Source: Nicotiana tabacum
Lineage: Eukaryota > Streptophyta > Magnoliopsida > Solanales > Solanaceae
NCBI RefSeq assembly: GCF_000715075.1
Contig: NC_134102.1
Coordinates: 49,795,348-49,859,347, forward strand
Direction of reading: 5' to 3'
DNA: 64,000 nucleotides
In this document: positions 54,626 to 64,000 of the stretch, in pieces
How the letters are laid out: the number at the start of each line of letters is the position of its first letter
How positions within the stretch are numbered: position 1 is the stretch's first letter
Made by a program: the position numbers and the translations under genes
The notes under the pieces: model-generated
Told to the model about the DNA's origin: nothing
Database searches by the model: none
What the model saw: only the letters and a program-made list of their open reading frames with translations

Positions 54626-55676
54626 GTGAGAACTCAAGAAGTGAACCATGAAGAGGTGAAGGAAAAGGTAATAGAGGCACCAAAAACAATAGCACCAATT
54701 CCTAGACCTCCTCCTCCTTTCCCTCAAAGACTTGCTAGAAAGGTTGATGATAGCAAACTCGAGAAGTTCTATGACATCCTAAAGCAATTATCAGTAAACA
54801 TTCCATTTGTGGAAGCATTTCAAGAGATGCCGGGTTTTGCTAAGTACTTGAAGGACTTGATCAATAAAAAGAAAATCACCCAGAATAAAGTGGTGAATGT
54901 GACTCACCAAGTTTGTTCCATCATTGCAACAACCGCCATCCAAAAGAAAGAGGACCCGGGAACCTTCACCATTCCATGCACTATTGGATTGCGTGATTTT
55001 GCACGAGCCCTTTGTGATAATGGGGCTAGCATCAACTTAATGCCCCTTGCTATTTACAAGAAAGTGGGATTAGGTATGCCTAGGCCTACAAGTATGAGGT
55101 TGCAAATGGCCGACCGTTCAATAAAGCGACCGGTGGGAATAGTTGATGTTGTGCTTGTGAAAGTGGGGAAGTTTCTCCTCCTTGCCGACTTTGATAGAGA
55201 GATCCCTATCATCTTAAGGATACCATTTCTTGCTACCGGGAGGGCACTCATGGACTCAGAATGAAATGAGATCAAGTTCCGAGTTAATGACGAAGCAGTT
55301 ACCTTTCAAGCGAGTAAGGGTATGAAATTGCCACATGCAGACAAAAGTATCTCAGTCATTGATGTTGTTGATGAGGTAGAGGATGCAGTCGAGGTGAAGA
55401 TGCAAGAGGAATTCCTTGATGAGGCATTGGCGGCTATTTTGGCAAATTTTGATGGTGAGGACATGGAAGGATACGTGGAATCGGTGAATGCATTGGAAGG
55501 GCTTGGGTCCTACACTTATGCACCAAAGAAGATTTCTCTTAACTTAGAGAATAAATTCACTCCTCCCGCTAAGCCTTCAATCATCGAGCCTCCACAACAT
55601 GAGCTCAAGCCATTTCCGCCGCACTTAAGGTATAAATTTCTTGGCACTAACGAACCTCTACCTGTAATTGTTTCTT
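54626..55676 (+). pseudogene. Element G protease and linker to RT
   Basis: The open part 54626-55264 has a Pro-rich start (PIPRPPPPFPQRLARK), FYDILKQLSVNIPFVEAFQE, and the protease active site ALCDNGASINLMPLAIYKK (about 55004-55060). Asn replaces the Ser, Thr or Leu usually found after the catalytic Asp. The second motif is IPIILRIPFLATGRALMD (Gly to Arg in the usual ILGRPFLAT). A stop at 55262 separates it from the linker (55322-55676), which ends FPPHLRYKFLGTNEPLPVIV. That phrase normally leads into RT and is cut here by element H. Confidence 0.82.
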
Positions 55677-56308
55677 TGTTGACCCTAAAAATTGAGTAAC
55701 AATTAAACTTATATTGTGGTTTTAAGGATATGTGATTTAAACCAGCACCAATTGATAAACAATGAATTAAATAGATAACTTGAATAATAAAATAAATCAA
55801 ACTGGTCTGCAAGTGATGCTTCAACCTCGATTCGAAGTAGTCTCGAGGTTAATTAATAGGAACATTATAGGATAGAACAAACAACGATGAATAGTGATGA
55901 ATAAAGAAAACAGTGTACAACGTATATGTATATTCTTATCAGTGAATAATGTGTGCTTACAAGTGAATGGGATCCCTCTTTATATAATAGAGGAATCCTA
56001 AATAAGGTACAACTCTAATAACGGAAGTAGAACCCATGATTGGCGTTAATAACCGCTTTGATTTGATCTGTTCCGGGATTTTCTCCCTGAATTTTAACCG
56101 GTCACTGATATCTCGCCATTCCGTTATTACGCCTCACTCGAAGTCAATCATGCTCGATCTCGATTACTACTAGCCTCGATCTCAATGGACACTTCGATCT
56201 CCAGGTGTGATGTTTTACCTTCGAGCTCGATCCCGATCTACTATAAGTTTACCCTCGAGGAAACTCCCCTGCCAACGAAATCGGGCATGCCCGATTTAGA
56301 CGTATAAA
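55677..56308 (-). repeat. 3' LTR of element H (left copy)
   Basis: Plus-strand TGTTGACCCTAAAAATTGAG to the region GGGCATGCCCGATTTAGACG. It is about 90% identical by eye to 61416-62047. A 20-bp perfect palindrome, AAATCGGGCATGCCCGATTT, lies near its outer U3 end (56278-56297). A TATA box on the coding strand (TATTATATAAAGAG) lies at 55989-55976. Confidence 0.9.
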
Positions 56309-56951
56309 ACGAATTTGAGACTTCGATCAATTATGACGTCAACATCGTGGCGTAAGCGACATAAGCGATTGAATCCATTTAGAGAAGTGCCTGTGCTTCA
56401 ACCCAGTTAGAGAAATAGCCAGTCATAAATAAAATGAACTTGGCTTTACTTGGGGTCGATGGCAGAGGACCGACGATATCCATCCCCCATTTCATGAATG
56501 GCCATAGGGATAGGACTGAATGAAGTTGTTCTCCGGGATGATGGATCATCGGTGCAAACCTTTTACATTTATCATATTTTCGAACAAACTCCTTAATGTT
56601 TTTTTCCATGCTATCCCAGTAGTATCATGCTCTAATGATTTTGTGAATCAGTGATTTAGCGCCGGAGTGGTTCCCACAATTGCCTTTGTGGACCTCTCGT
56701 AAAAAATAATCAGTGTCTCCTGGTCCTAAGCATACTGCCAATGGTCCATCGAATACCCTTCTGTATAATGTTCCATCTTCAGCCAATGTGAATCGAGCGG
56801 CTTTGGTTCGTAGGGCCCTCGACTCTTTAGGGTCCGATGGGAGCTTTCCGTTCTTTAAGTATTTAATATATTTATTCCTCCAATCCCGGGTTAAGCTTGT
56901 AGAGTTTATCTCGACATGACCTTCCTCGATCCCGAATCTCGAGAGTTGCAC
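56309..56951 (-). pseudogene. Element H integrase, truncated
   Basis: On the minus strand the zinc-binding part reads YFLREVHKGNCGNHSGAKSL (about 56715-56656), where His-His and Cys-Cys are partly retained (YDKCKRF has one Cys changed). The core starts with KWGMDIVGPLPSTPSKAKF (first catalytic Asp, about 56480) and FSNWVEAQALL. It then leaves the family sequence at about 56370, so the second Asp and the Glu are missing. Only about 60 bp separate this point from the LTR, so several hundred codons have been deleted. Confidence 0.83.
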
Positions 56952-57113
56952 GACAGTCCCCGAACTGATCTCATCTTCCTCGACCGATGACCCTAAATTT
57001 GCAAGTGTATCGGCCTCACTGTTTTGTTCTCAAGGCACATGCTGTAAAGTCCATTCCTTGAAATGGTGCAAGGTTACCTGTAGTTTGTCCAAATATCTTT
57101 GCATTCTATCCTC

Positions 57114-57842
57114 TCAAACTTCGAAGGTTTTGTTTACTTGGTTCACCACCAGTAAAGAGTCACACTTGGCTTCAATGACTTCCGCTCCCAAGCTTTTAGC
57201 TAGCTCAAGACCTGCAATCATGGCCTCGTACTCAGCCTCATTGTTAGTCAACCTAAAATTTTTGATAGATTGCCTAATAGTGCTACCCGTGGGCGGCTTC
57301 AAAACGATGCCTAGCCCGGACCCCTTCACATTCAAAGCACCATCTGTGAAAAGGGTCCATACCCCTGATGATGTACCCGATTTTAACAAGAGTTCCTTTT
57401 CGACTTCAGGTACGAGGGTTGGCGCAAAATTGGCCACGAAGTCCACTAAAATTTGAGACTTGATGGCCGTCCGGTGTTGATATTCGATATCGTACCCATT
57501 GAGTTCGACGGCCCATTTGGCCAATTGGCCCAATAGTTCGGGCTTGTGCAAAATATTACGAAGTGGGTAAGTGGTCAATACGCATATGGGGTGACATTAA
57601 AAATATGGTCTTAACTTTCTAGAGGCGCTTATCAATGCAAGTGCCAATTTCTCCAAATGTGGATATCTAGTTTCTGCTTCTCCTAAGGTTCGACTTACAT
57701 AATAAACGGGAAATTGCGTACCTTGCTCTTCTCGACCTAGGACACCACTTACCGAAATTTCCAATACTGCCAAGTACAAGTAAAGTTTCTCATCTGCCTT
57801 TGGAGTGTGAAGCAGTGGTGGGCTCGATAGGTACCGCTTCAA
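57114..57842 (-). pseudogene. Element H RNase H region (RT-linked and archaeal-type)
   Basis: On the minus strand the first frame (57842-57597) carries MKRYLSSPPLLHTPKADEKL and YYVSRTLGEAETRYPHLEKL, the degenerate RNase H directly after RT. The second frame (57578-57114) starts LRNILHKPELLGQLAKWAVE and has WTLFTDGALNVKGSGLGIVL, NNEAEYEAMIAGLELA and AKCDSLLVVNQV. This is an archaeal-type RNase H with its Asp, Glu and Asp residues in place. A second RNase H of this kind is a hallmark of the Tat/Ogre group. A stop at about 57595 separates the two frames. Confidence 0.86.
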
Positions 57843-57885
57843 TTCCTCTAATGCCTGTTGGTATTCCGGGGTCCAGGAGAAATTG

Positions 57886-58860
57886 TTACTTCTTTTTTAG
57901 CAAAGAGAAAAATCTGTGGCTTCGATCCGACGACCTCGAAACGAATCGGCCTAAGGTAGCTATCCGTCCAGTTAGCTTCTGCGCGGCTTTTACACTGTCC
58001 ACGATGGTGATGGCTTCGATGGCCTTGATTTTATCGGGGTTGATATCGATCCCCCGATTCGATACCATGAAGCCAAGGAATTTGCCTGAACCGACCCCGA
58101 AAGTACATTTCTCGGGGTTGAGCTTCATGTTGTATTTCCTTAAGATCTCGAACATTTCCTGCAAATGAGCCAAATGGTCCTCTGCGCGCAAGGACATAAC
58201 TAGCATGTCATCAATATAAATTTCCATTGATTTACCTATTTTTTCTTTGAATATTTTATTTACTAGGCGTTGGTAAGTAGCTCCTGCATTATTTAGCCCG
58301 AAAGGCATTACATTATAACAATATCTTCCATACTTGGTGATAAATGAATTTTTTTCTCGGTCCTCCGGGTTCATTTGGATTTGATTGTACCCAGAATAGG
58401 CATCGAGAAAAGAAAGGATCTCGACGCCGGCCGTGGCGTTAATCATGTGATCGATGTTAGGCAGTGGAAAAGAATCTTTGGGGCACGCCTTGTTTAAATC
58501 CTTATAATCTACACACATTCTAAGTTTGTTCTCTTTTTTAGTGACTACAACTACATTGGCTAACCATTCGGGATATTTCACTTCCCAAATGGACCCTATT
58601 TTGAGAAGTTTGGTTACCTCGTCCTTTATGGATGTGTGCTTTACCTCGGACTGGTGTCTTCTCTTTTGCTTCACCGGTTTGAACCTACGGTCAAGGCTTA
58701 GCCGATGCGGCATTATCTTCTGTAGGATCCCTGTCATGTCTAAATGGGACCAAGCAAAACAATCTATGTTATCAATAAGAAATTGAATAAGCTTTTTCCT
58801 GAGTTCGGGGGTTAACCCCGCTCCCAGATATAACTTTTGCTCGGGCAGGTACTCGATCAA
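57886..58860 (-). pseudogene. Element H reverse transcriptase
   Basis: An open frame of 324 codons on the minus strand, the longest in the window. Motifs in order: IDCFAWSHLDMTGI (residues 32-45), VVVVTKKENKLRMCVDYKDL (103-122), KACPKDSFPLPNIDHMINAT (124-143), FLDAYSGYNQI with a catalytic Asp (151-161), the YNVMPFGLNNAGATYQRL motif (182-199), IYIDDMLVMS with the YIDD catalytic pair (215-218, about 58218-58207) and FGVGSGKFLGFMVSNRGI. All three catalytic Asp residues are present. It sits between broken protease and RNase H frames, so I call it a remnant, although the domain itself could be intact. Confidence 0.9.
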
Positions 58861-59004
58861 TATAACCTATTCTAGCTCTTCGACCGTTGATTTGGTGGCG
58901 TCAGAATCTTCGGGAACAATAAAAGTTTGAGGGGTCAGAAAATCCTCCTCTTCTTCTTCTATCTCCTACTTCCCTGACTCGGTCAAGGCTGGTGGTTGTG
59001 ATTG

Positions 59005-59991
59005 CTATTTGACTTCCTGTTTACCTTTGATGCTCGACCTTTCCGAGGTTAATAGTGTCGATATCGGTGTTACTTCATCAACCGCAAACATTTCCTTTGC
59101 AGCATGCTGCTCCCCGTATATTGTTTTTACACCGGCCGATGTCAGGAATTTCGTCATTTGGTGTAGAGTCGAAGGGACTGACCTCATATTGTGGATCCAA
59201 GGCCTTCCAAGTAGGGCATTGTACCTTATGTCGCCTTAGATTACGTGGAACTTGGTATCTTGAATGGTTCCAGCCACGTTCACTGGTAGAATAATCTCCT
59301 CTTTAGTTGTTTCACTGGCCATATTGAAGATGTTTAAGACCCGAGCTGCGGGCACGATTTGATTTAGTAGGCCGAGCTGCCCCACAACCCTCGATCGGAT
59401 GATATTCGCCGAGCTACCTGGATCCACTAAAACACGCTTAACTTGAACTTTATTTAATAAGATATAAATTACTAGAGCATCGTTGTAAGGCTGAGAAATG
59501 CCTTCTGCTTCTTCTTCATTGAATGATAAAGCACCTTCGGGCATATAATCTCGGGTTCGTGTTTCCCTAGTGATTGATACCTTAGTGCATTTGAATATTT
59601 GTCCCTGTGGGATGTCGACCCCACCAACGATCATATGAATGACATGTTGGGGTTCCTCCTGTTCATTTTTCCTATTGGCATCCCTTTCTCTGAAATGATT
59701 CTTGGCTCCATCGCTGAGGAATTCTCGAAGGTGGCCCTCATGGAATAGATGGGCTACCTCCTCCCTTAATTGCCTGCAATCCTCAGTCTTGTGACCATGC
59801 GTGCCATGATACGTGCACATAAAATTTGGGTTTCTTTGGGAAGGATCGGTTTGTATGGGTCTGGGCCACCTAGTATCTTTGATCCTTCCGATTGCCGATA
59901 CAATGCCCGATGCATCGATGCTAAAGTTATATTCCGATAACCGAGGTGCCTCTGTGAGATCGACATACTTGTCAAAACCACTCATGCTCAT
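59005..59991 (-). pseudogene. Element H gag C-terminus and protease
   Basis: On the minus strand (59991-59236) the frame has a nucleocapsid-like CTYHGTHGHKTEDCRQL (about 59820-59770), with Cys, His, His and Cys, then the long LREEVAHLFHEGHLREFL. Protease follows with VKRVLVDPGSSANIIRSRVV (about 59433-59375), active-site D-P-G-S. The shifted 59187-59005 frame continues the linker toward RT ([26 protein letters not shown]). The PSSANII-type wording is Tat-like. Confidence 0.83.
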
Positions 59992-60199
59992 AAGTCCCCA
60001 AGAATTCTGTCTTCGATCACTTCTTCGATCGTTCCGGGCAAAATTGCATCCTGAACCAGTGTTCCTTCGATCTGCGGTATATGGTTGATACCGGTCTCTG
60101 TTCGATCTTGGCTCCCTGTCAACGTCCCTTTTGGTTTTTAACTGCCGACCTGTTTGGATGCATTGAACCGGAAGGGGCTCCTAATTGGTCGTCCTCAAC

Positions 60200-61323
60200 C
60201 CTGAACTTCGATTAATATCGATTATGCACATCTGCCCAAGTTACAGCTGGATACTCGATCAAATTTTGTTTCAACTGACGTGATGCTATCAAACTCCGCT
60301 CGTTCAACCCTTGGCTGAAAGTTTGAATGGCCCAATCATCTGTGACCGCTGGCAACTTCATGCATTCCATTTGAAATCAGTACACGAACTCCCTCAGCAT
60401 TTCATTATCCCTTTTTCTTACCTTGAAAAGGTCTGATTTCCTCGTTGCGACCTTTATGGCTCCGGCGTGTGCCTTTATGAAAGAATCTGCTAACATGGCA
60501 AATGAGTCAATGAAATATGGTGGCAAGTTGTGATACCAAATCATTGCTCCCTTCGAAAGGGTTTCTCCAAATATTTTCAACAGCACAGATTCGATTTCAT
60601 CATCTTCTAAATCGTTACCCTTGATGGCGCATGTATATGAAGTAATATGCTCGTTGGGATCGGTGGTCCCTTTATATTTGGGTATGTCTGGCATACGAAA
60701 CTTCTTTGGAATAAGCTTCGGAGCCGCACTTGGAGGAAACGGCTTTTGTAAAAACTTCTTCGAATCCATCCCTTTCAAGATTGGCGGTGCCCCCGGTATC
60801 TGGTCAACTCGAGAGTTGTATGTCTCCACTTTTTTATAGTTGGCTTCGATTCTCTTTTCCCCTGATTCAATTCAATTCTTTTGGTGAGCTCCTCGAATAT
60901 TTTCATTACCGCAGGATCAGTCCCCATTTCGTTACCATTCGACCTTTCCGGTAGTGGCTTGGTACGGTGAGTAAATTTCAGCTCGATCCTATTTGGAGCT
61001 CTATGTTGATTTTGTAACTGAGCAATAGCGGCTTGCTAAGCCTGAAGCATCTCGAATATCACTTGGAGACTGACTCTTTCGTCTACTCTGCCATGTGTTC
61101 CTTGGTCACTGGTTCGGCCTTCTCTGTGTATGCTTCCATGGAGACATGCGCCTAGGTTCGCATTTAGTGCAACGTGCGAACTGACATCGACTGGGTTGGT
61201 AGCCGGTGCTTCCCCGAGATTAACCTGTGGCACCTCGACTCTTGGAGCAATCACATTTTCGTTTTCACCATGGAATCCAAGGCCATTATCACCGTGTGTG
61301 GATGCATTTTGTGAGTTTGACAT
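60200..61323 (-). pseudogene. Element H gag, N-terminal and capsid parts
   Basis: The ATG on the minus strand at 61323 (MSNSQNASTHGDNGLGFHGE) lies about 90 bases from the LTR end. A stop at about 61037 follows FEMLQA. The conserved capsid-like block is open at 60829-60377: FRMPDIPKYKGTTDPNEHIT, TLSKGAMIWYHNLPPYFIDS, FAMLADSFIKAHAGAIK and VRKRDNEMLREFVY, then FQMECMKLPAVTDDWAIQTF after a stop. It is typical of Tat-type gag. Frameshifts at about 60830 and a stop at 60377 break it. Confidence 0.83.
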
Positions 61324-61396
61324 GTTTTAACCAGAATAAGCGTAAAATACTGTGTTTTACCAGAATCAGTACTAAACAATCACTATAATCCTTAGC

Positions 61397-61413
61397 CCCA
61401 CGGTGGGCGCCAA
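61397..61413 (-). promoter_or_regulatory. Primer-binding site of element H
   Basis: The minus strand reads TGGCGCCCACCGTGGGG two or three bases from the LTR end. It is the usual tRNA-primed site of Tat-type elements with this wording; I am not certain which tRNA it pairs with. Confidence 0.8.
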
Positions 61414-61415
61414 AC

Positions 61416-62047
61416 TGTTTACCCTAAAAATTGAGTAACAATTAAACTTATATTGTGGTTTTAAGGATATGTGATTTAAACCAGCACCAATTGATAAACA
61501 ACGAATTAAATAGATAACTTGGACAATAAAATAAATCAAACTGGTCTGCAAGTGATGCCTCGGCCTCGATTCGAAGTAGTCTCTAGGTTAATTAATAAGA
61601 ACAGTATAGGATAGAACAAACATCGATGAATAGTGATGAACAAAGAAAACAGCGTATAACATATATGTATATTCTTATCAGTGAATAATGTTTTCTTACA
61701 AGTGAATGGGATCCCTCTTTATATAATAGAGGAATCCTAAATAAGGTACAACTCTATAACGGAAGTAGATCTCATGATTGGCGTTAATAATCGCTTTGAT
61801 TTGATCTATTCCGAGATTTTCGCCCTGACTTTCGATCGGTCACTGAAATCTCGCCATTCCATTATTACTCCTCACTTGAAGTCAATCATGCTCGATCTCG
61901 ATTACTGCTGGCCTCAATCTCAATGGACACTTCGATCTCCAGGTGTGATGTCCTATCTTCGAGCTCGAGCCCGATCTACTCTAAGGTTACCCTCGAGGCA
62001 ACTCCCTTGCCAATGAAATCGGGTATGCCCGATTTCGACCATATACA
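61416..62047 (-). repeat. 5' LTR of element H (right copy)
   Basis: Plus-strand TGTTTACCCTAAAAATTGAG to GATTTCGACCATATACA. A coding-strand TATA box (TATTATATAAAGAG) lies at 61728-61715. The near-terminal palindrome at 62016-62035 has one changed base (AAATCGGGTATGCCCGATTT). The right edge is fixed by the TTCTT duplication and by the element G frame that resumes behind it. Confidence 0.92.
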
Positions 62048-62052
62048 TTCTT

Positions 62053-62935
62053 CTTTGTTGAATGATGTGCAGGTGGAACACTTATAGAATACCTTGAGGG
62101 AGCACATACGGGCCATTGGTTGGACTATAGCGGATATTCAAGGAATTTCTACTGGAATTTGTGAGCACACGATACAATTGGAGCAAGAGAGAAAACCTAG
62201 AGTGGAGCATCAAAGAAGGTTAAATCCTTCCATGCAGAAGGTGGTGAAGAAAGAAATCATAAAATGGTTGGATGTTGGGGCTGTCTACCCCATTGCCGAT
62301 AGTCCTTGGGTGAGTCTGGTGCAATGTGTGCCAAACAAAGGAGGCATGACCGTGATTCAAAACGACAAAAATGAACTCATCACAACGAGGACGGTGACCG
62401 GGTGGAGAGTTTGCATTGACTACCGGAAGTTCAATAGTGCTACTTGCAAAAACCATTTCCCTATGCCTTTTATTCATCAAATGCTTGATCTACTAGCGGG
62501 AATATCATTTTATTGCTTCTTGGATGGTTACACTGCTACAACCAAATTAACATCGCCTTAGAGGACCAAGAGAAGACGACATTCACATGTCCGTATGGGA
62601 CCTTTGCCTTTAGCCGGATGCCATTTGGGCTATGCAATGCCCCGGCTACTTTTCAACGATGCATGATGTCAATCTTCTTGGACATGGTGGGGGACTTCTT
62701 AGAGGTATTCATGGATGACTTCTCTATAGTTAGTGATTCTTTTGAGCATTGCCTTGACAACCTTAGGCAAATACTCAAAAGATGTGAGGAAAAAAACCTT
62801 GTACTCAATTGGGAAAAATGTCACTTCATGATGGACGAGGGTATTGTTCTTGGCCACAAAATTTCCAAGTGAGGCATAGAGGTTGATAGGGCAAAGATCA
62901 AGATCATTTCCAAGCTTCCTCCTCCCACTTCGGTA
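62053..62935 (+). pseudogene. Element G reverse transcriptase
   Basis: The frame resumes after H with SLLNDVQVEHL-stop, then REHIRAIGWTIADIQGIS. RT motifs: RRLNPSMQKVVKKEIIKWLD, VGAVYPIADSPWVSLVQCVP, GWRVCIDYRKFNSATCKNHF, FYCFLDGY (first catalytic Asp, about 62525). Next to this motif a one-base deletion shifts the frame. YNQINIALEDQEKTTFTCPY, FAFSRMPFGLCNAPATFQRC and LEVFMDDFSIVSDSFEHCL (FMDD catalytic pair, about 62710-62721) follow. A stop at 62870 after GHKISK and another frame change near 62935 precede RNase H. The YxDD box is FMDD, as in Athila-type RTs. Confidence 0.87.
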
Positions 62936-63716
62936 AAGGGTGTTCGGAGCTTTTTGGGGCATGCTGGTTCTTACAGGCGAATTATCAAAAGACTTCTCAA
63001 GAATTGCAAGTCCCATGTGCAAGCTCCTTGAAAAGGACGCTAAGTTTGAGTTCGATGAGAAGTGCCTCAAAGCTTTTGAGGAATTGAAAGAAAGGCTCAC
63101 CACGACACCTATTATTGTCACACCCGATTGGTCTCTTCCATTTGAACTCATGTGTGACGCTAGTGGTGTAGCTATTGGAACAGTACTTGGTCAACAGCAT
63201 AACAAGATTCTTCATCCTATCTACTATGAAAGCAAGACACTCAATGGTGCACAAATGAATTACATTGTAACTGAGCAAGAACTTCTTGATATTGTCTATG
63301 CTTTTGAAAAATTCCGGGCCTATTTGTTGGGGTCCAAAGTGATAGTCTACACCGATCATGCTGCTCTCCGCTACCTTATGGCAAAGAAGGATGCCAAATC
63401 AAGATTGATTAGGTGGGTTCTTTTGTTACAAGAGTTTGACTTTGAATTCAAAGATCGGAAAGGAACAGAGAATCAAGTTGCGGATCACTTATCTAGGCTT
63501 GAAGAGGCAGGGAGACCAAAAGAAGATCTTGAAATTAACGAAGCCTCCCTAGATAAGCACTTATTAGAAATATCTAGCACCTCCACTCCTTGGTATGCCG
63601 ACATCGCTAGCTTCTTGGTTAGTGACCTTATCCCCGACAAATTGGAAGCTTATCAAAAGAAAAAGTTCCTGCGGGAGTGTAGGAAATACTATTGGGAGGA
63701 ACCTTTTTTGTTCTAG
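62936..63716 (+). pseudogene. Element G RNase H and linker
   Basis: Open for 258 codons. It begins at the RT connection ([40 protein letters not shown]). RNase H motifs are [18 protein letters not shown] (catalytic Asp), [20 protein letters not shown] (Glu), [20 protein letters not shown] (Asp) and [11 protein letters not shown] (final Asp). The linker toward integrase runs through [21 protein letters not shown] stop at 63714 replaces the codon after PFLF. All RNase H catalytic residues are present. Confidence 0.86.
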
Positions 63717-64000
63717 ATTTGCGCCGACAACATCATTCGGCATTGTGTTCCAAAAGATGAGGTTATTCAAATTCTCAAAGCATGTCATGACTCTCCAATT
63801 GGGGGTCACCATGGTGGAAATCGTACTGCGGTAAAAGTGCTTGAATGTGGCTATTATTGGCCATCGATCTACCAAGATGCAAACGAAATGGTCAAGGCAT
63901 ATGATCAATGTCAAAGACGAGGGTCAATTTCAAGAAAGCATGAAATTCCTATGAACTTTGTGATGGAGGTCGAGATATTTGATTTGTGGGGGGATAGATT
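63717..64000 (+). pseudogene. Element G integrase, zinc-binding N-terminus (runs off the window)
   Basis: The frame continues ICADNIIRHCVPKDEVIQIL. The zinc-binding His pair follows in SPIGGHHGGNRTAVKVLECG and YYWPSIYQDANEMVKAYDQC. In the CX2C pair the first Cys is Tyr (YDQC, about 63900-63911), so the zinc site is damaged. The window ends at the start of the catalytic core (VEIFDLWGDRF). Confidence 0.8.

Larger units (their letters stand above)
55677..62047 (-). mobile_element. Element H, Tat-type Ty3/gypsy retrotransposon (minus strand) inserted in element G
   Basis: Both LTRs are about 632 bp and the target-site duplication is perfect: TTCTT at 55672-55676 and 62048-62052. On the minus strand the order is primer-binding site, gag, protease, RT, RNase H, a second archaeal-type RNase H and a truncated integrase. 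The second RNase H and the KACPKDSFPLPN wording are diagnostic for the Tat lineage. LTRs differ at several dozen positions, so the insertion is not recent, although it is probably the youngest event here with an intact duplication. The 3' part of integrase is missing. Confidence 0.92.
51735..64000 (+). mobile_element. Element G, Athila-type Ty3/gypsy retrotransposon (3' end outside window)
   Basis: The coding strand is plus: 5' LTR, primer-binding site, gag, protease, then RT, RNase H and the start of integrase, with element H inserted between protease and RT. It is the only element here with a complete RT region on its own strand. RT wording such as VCIDYRKFNSATCKNHFPMP and FMDDF is Athila-like. 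Several frameshifts and stops (for example 53322, about 62525, 62872, 63714) show it is inactive. Integrase core, any env-like region and the 3' LTR lie beyond the window. Confidence 0.87.

Overview
The window is plant nuclear heterochromatin built almost entirely from nested, mostly dead LTR retrotransposons. I found no convincing host protein-coding gene, no rRNA or tRNA gene, no CRISPR array and no prokaryotic feature. The family mix suggests a large-genome Solanaceae species, with Nicotiana my best guess: Tekay-type chromoviruses whose LTRs start TGTAAYGACC and end GTCGTGACA, Athila and Tat-type Ty3/gypsy elements, an Ogre-type LTR, and an L1-like LINE. The genus is inference only.

Layout, left to right. 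1-6032: 3' end and 3' LTR of a chromovirus derivative (element Z), inserted in a LINE reverse transcriptase whose remainder lies at 6033-7215. 7216-10587: non-coding body and 3' LTR of a second decayed element (A). A's LTR is split by a complete but defective Tekay-type element B (10588-19840, RT deleted) and resumes at 19841-20860. 20861-26630: element C, a minus-strand non-autonomous element. 26728-32101: a very long Ogre-like LTR carrying an inverted-repeat DNA element (28829-29818). 32102-32956: a short stretch I cannot assign. 32957-37903: minus-strand Tekay-type element I, 3' half only.

37904-51734 is an Athila/Tat-like gag-protease element F. Its gag is interrupted by a solo Tekay-type LTR (E, 40092-50225), which is itself interrupted 11 bp from its edge by element D (40103-47189, minus strand, gag and protease only, sister of C). 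51735-64000 is an Athila element G (gag, protease, RT, RNase H, start of integrase), interrupted by a minus-strand Tat-type element H (55677-62047) that is flanked by a perfect 5-bp duplication.

None of the elements looks able to move by itself. B lost RT, I lost RT and an integrase catalytic Asp, H lost the end of integrase, C and D never show RT or integrase, and G has frameshifts and stops. The main value of the window is as a record of insertion order and decay, since target-site duplications can be read for B, C, D, E and H. A second point of interest is a recurring architecture: several unrelated LTR families carry a CpG-rich TGCG/CGCA or GCGC array just upstream of the putative TATA box.
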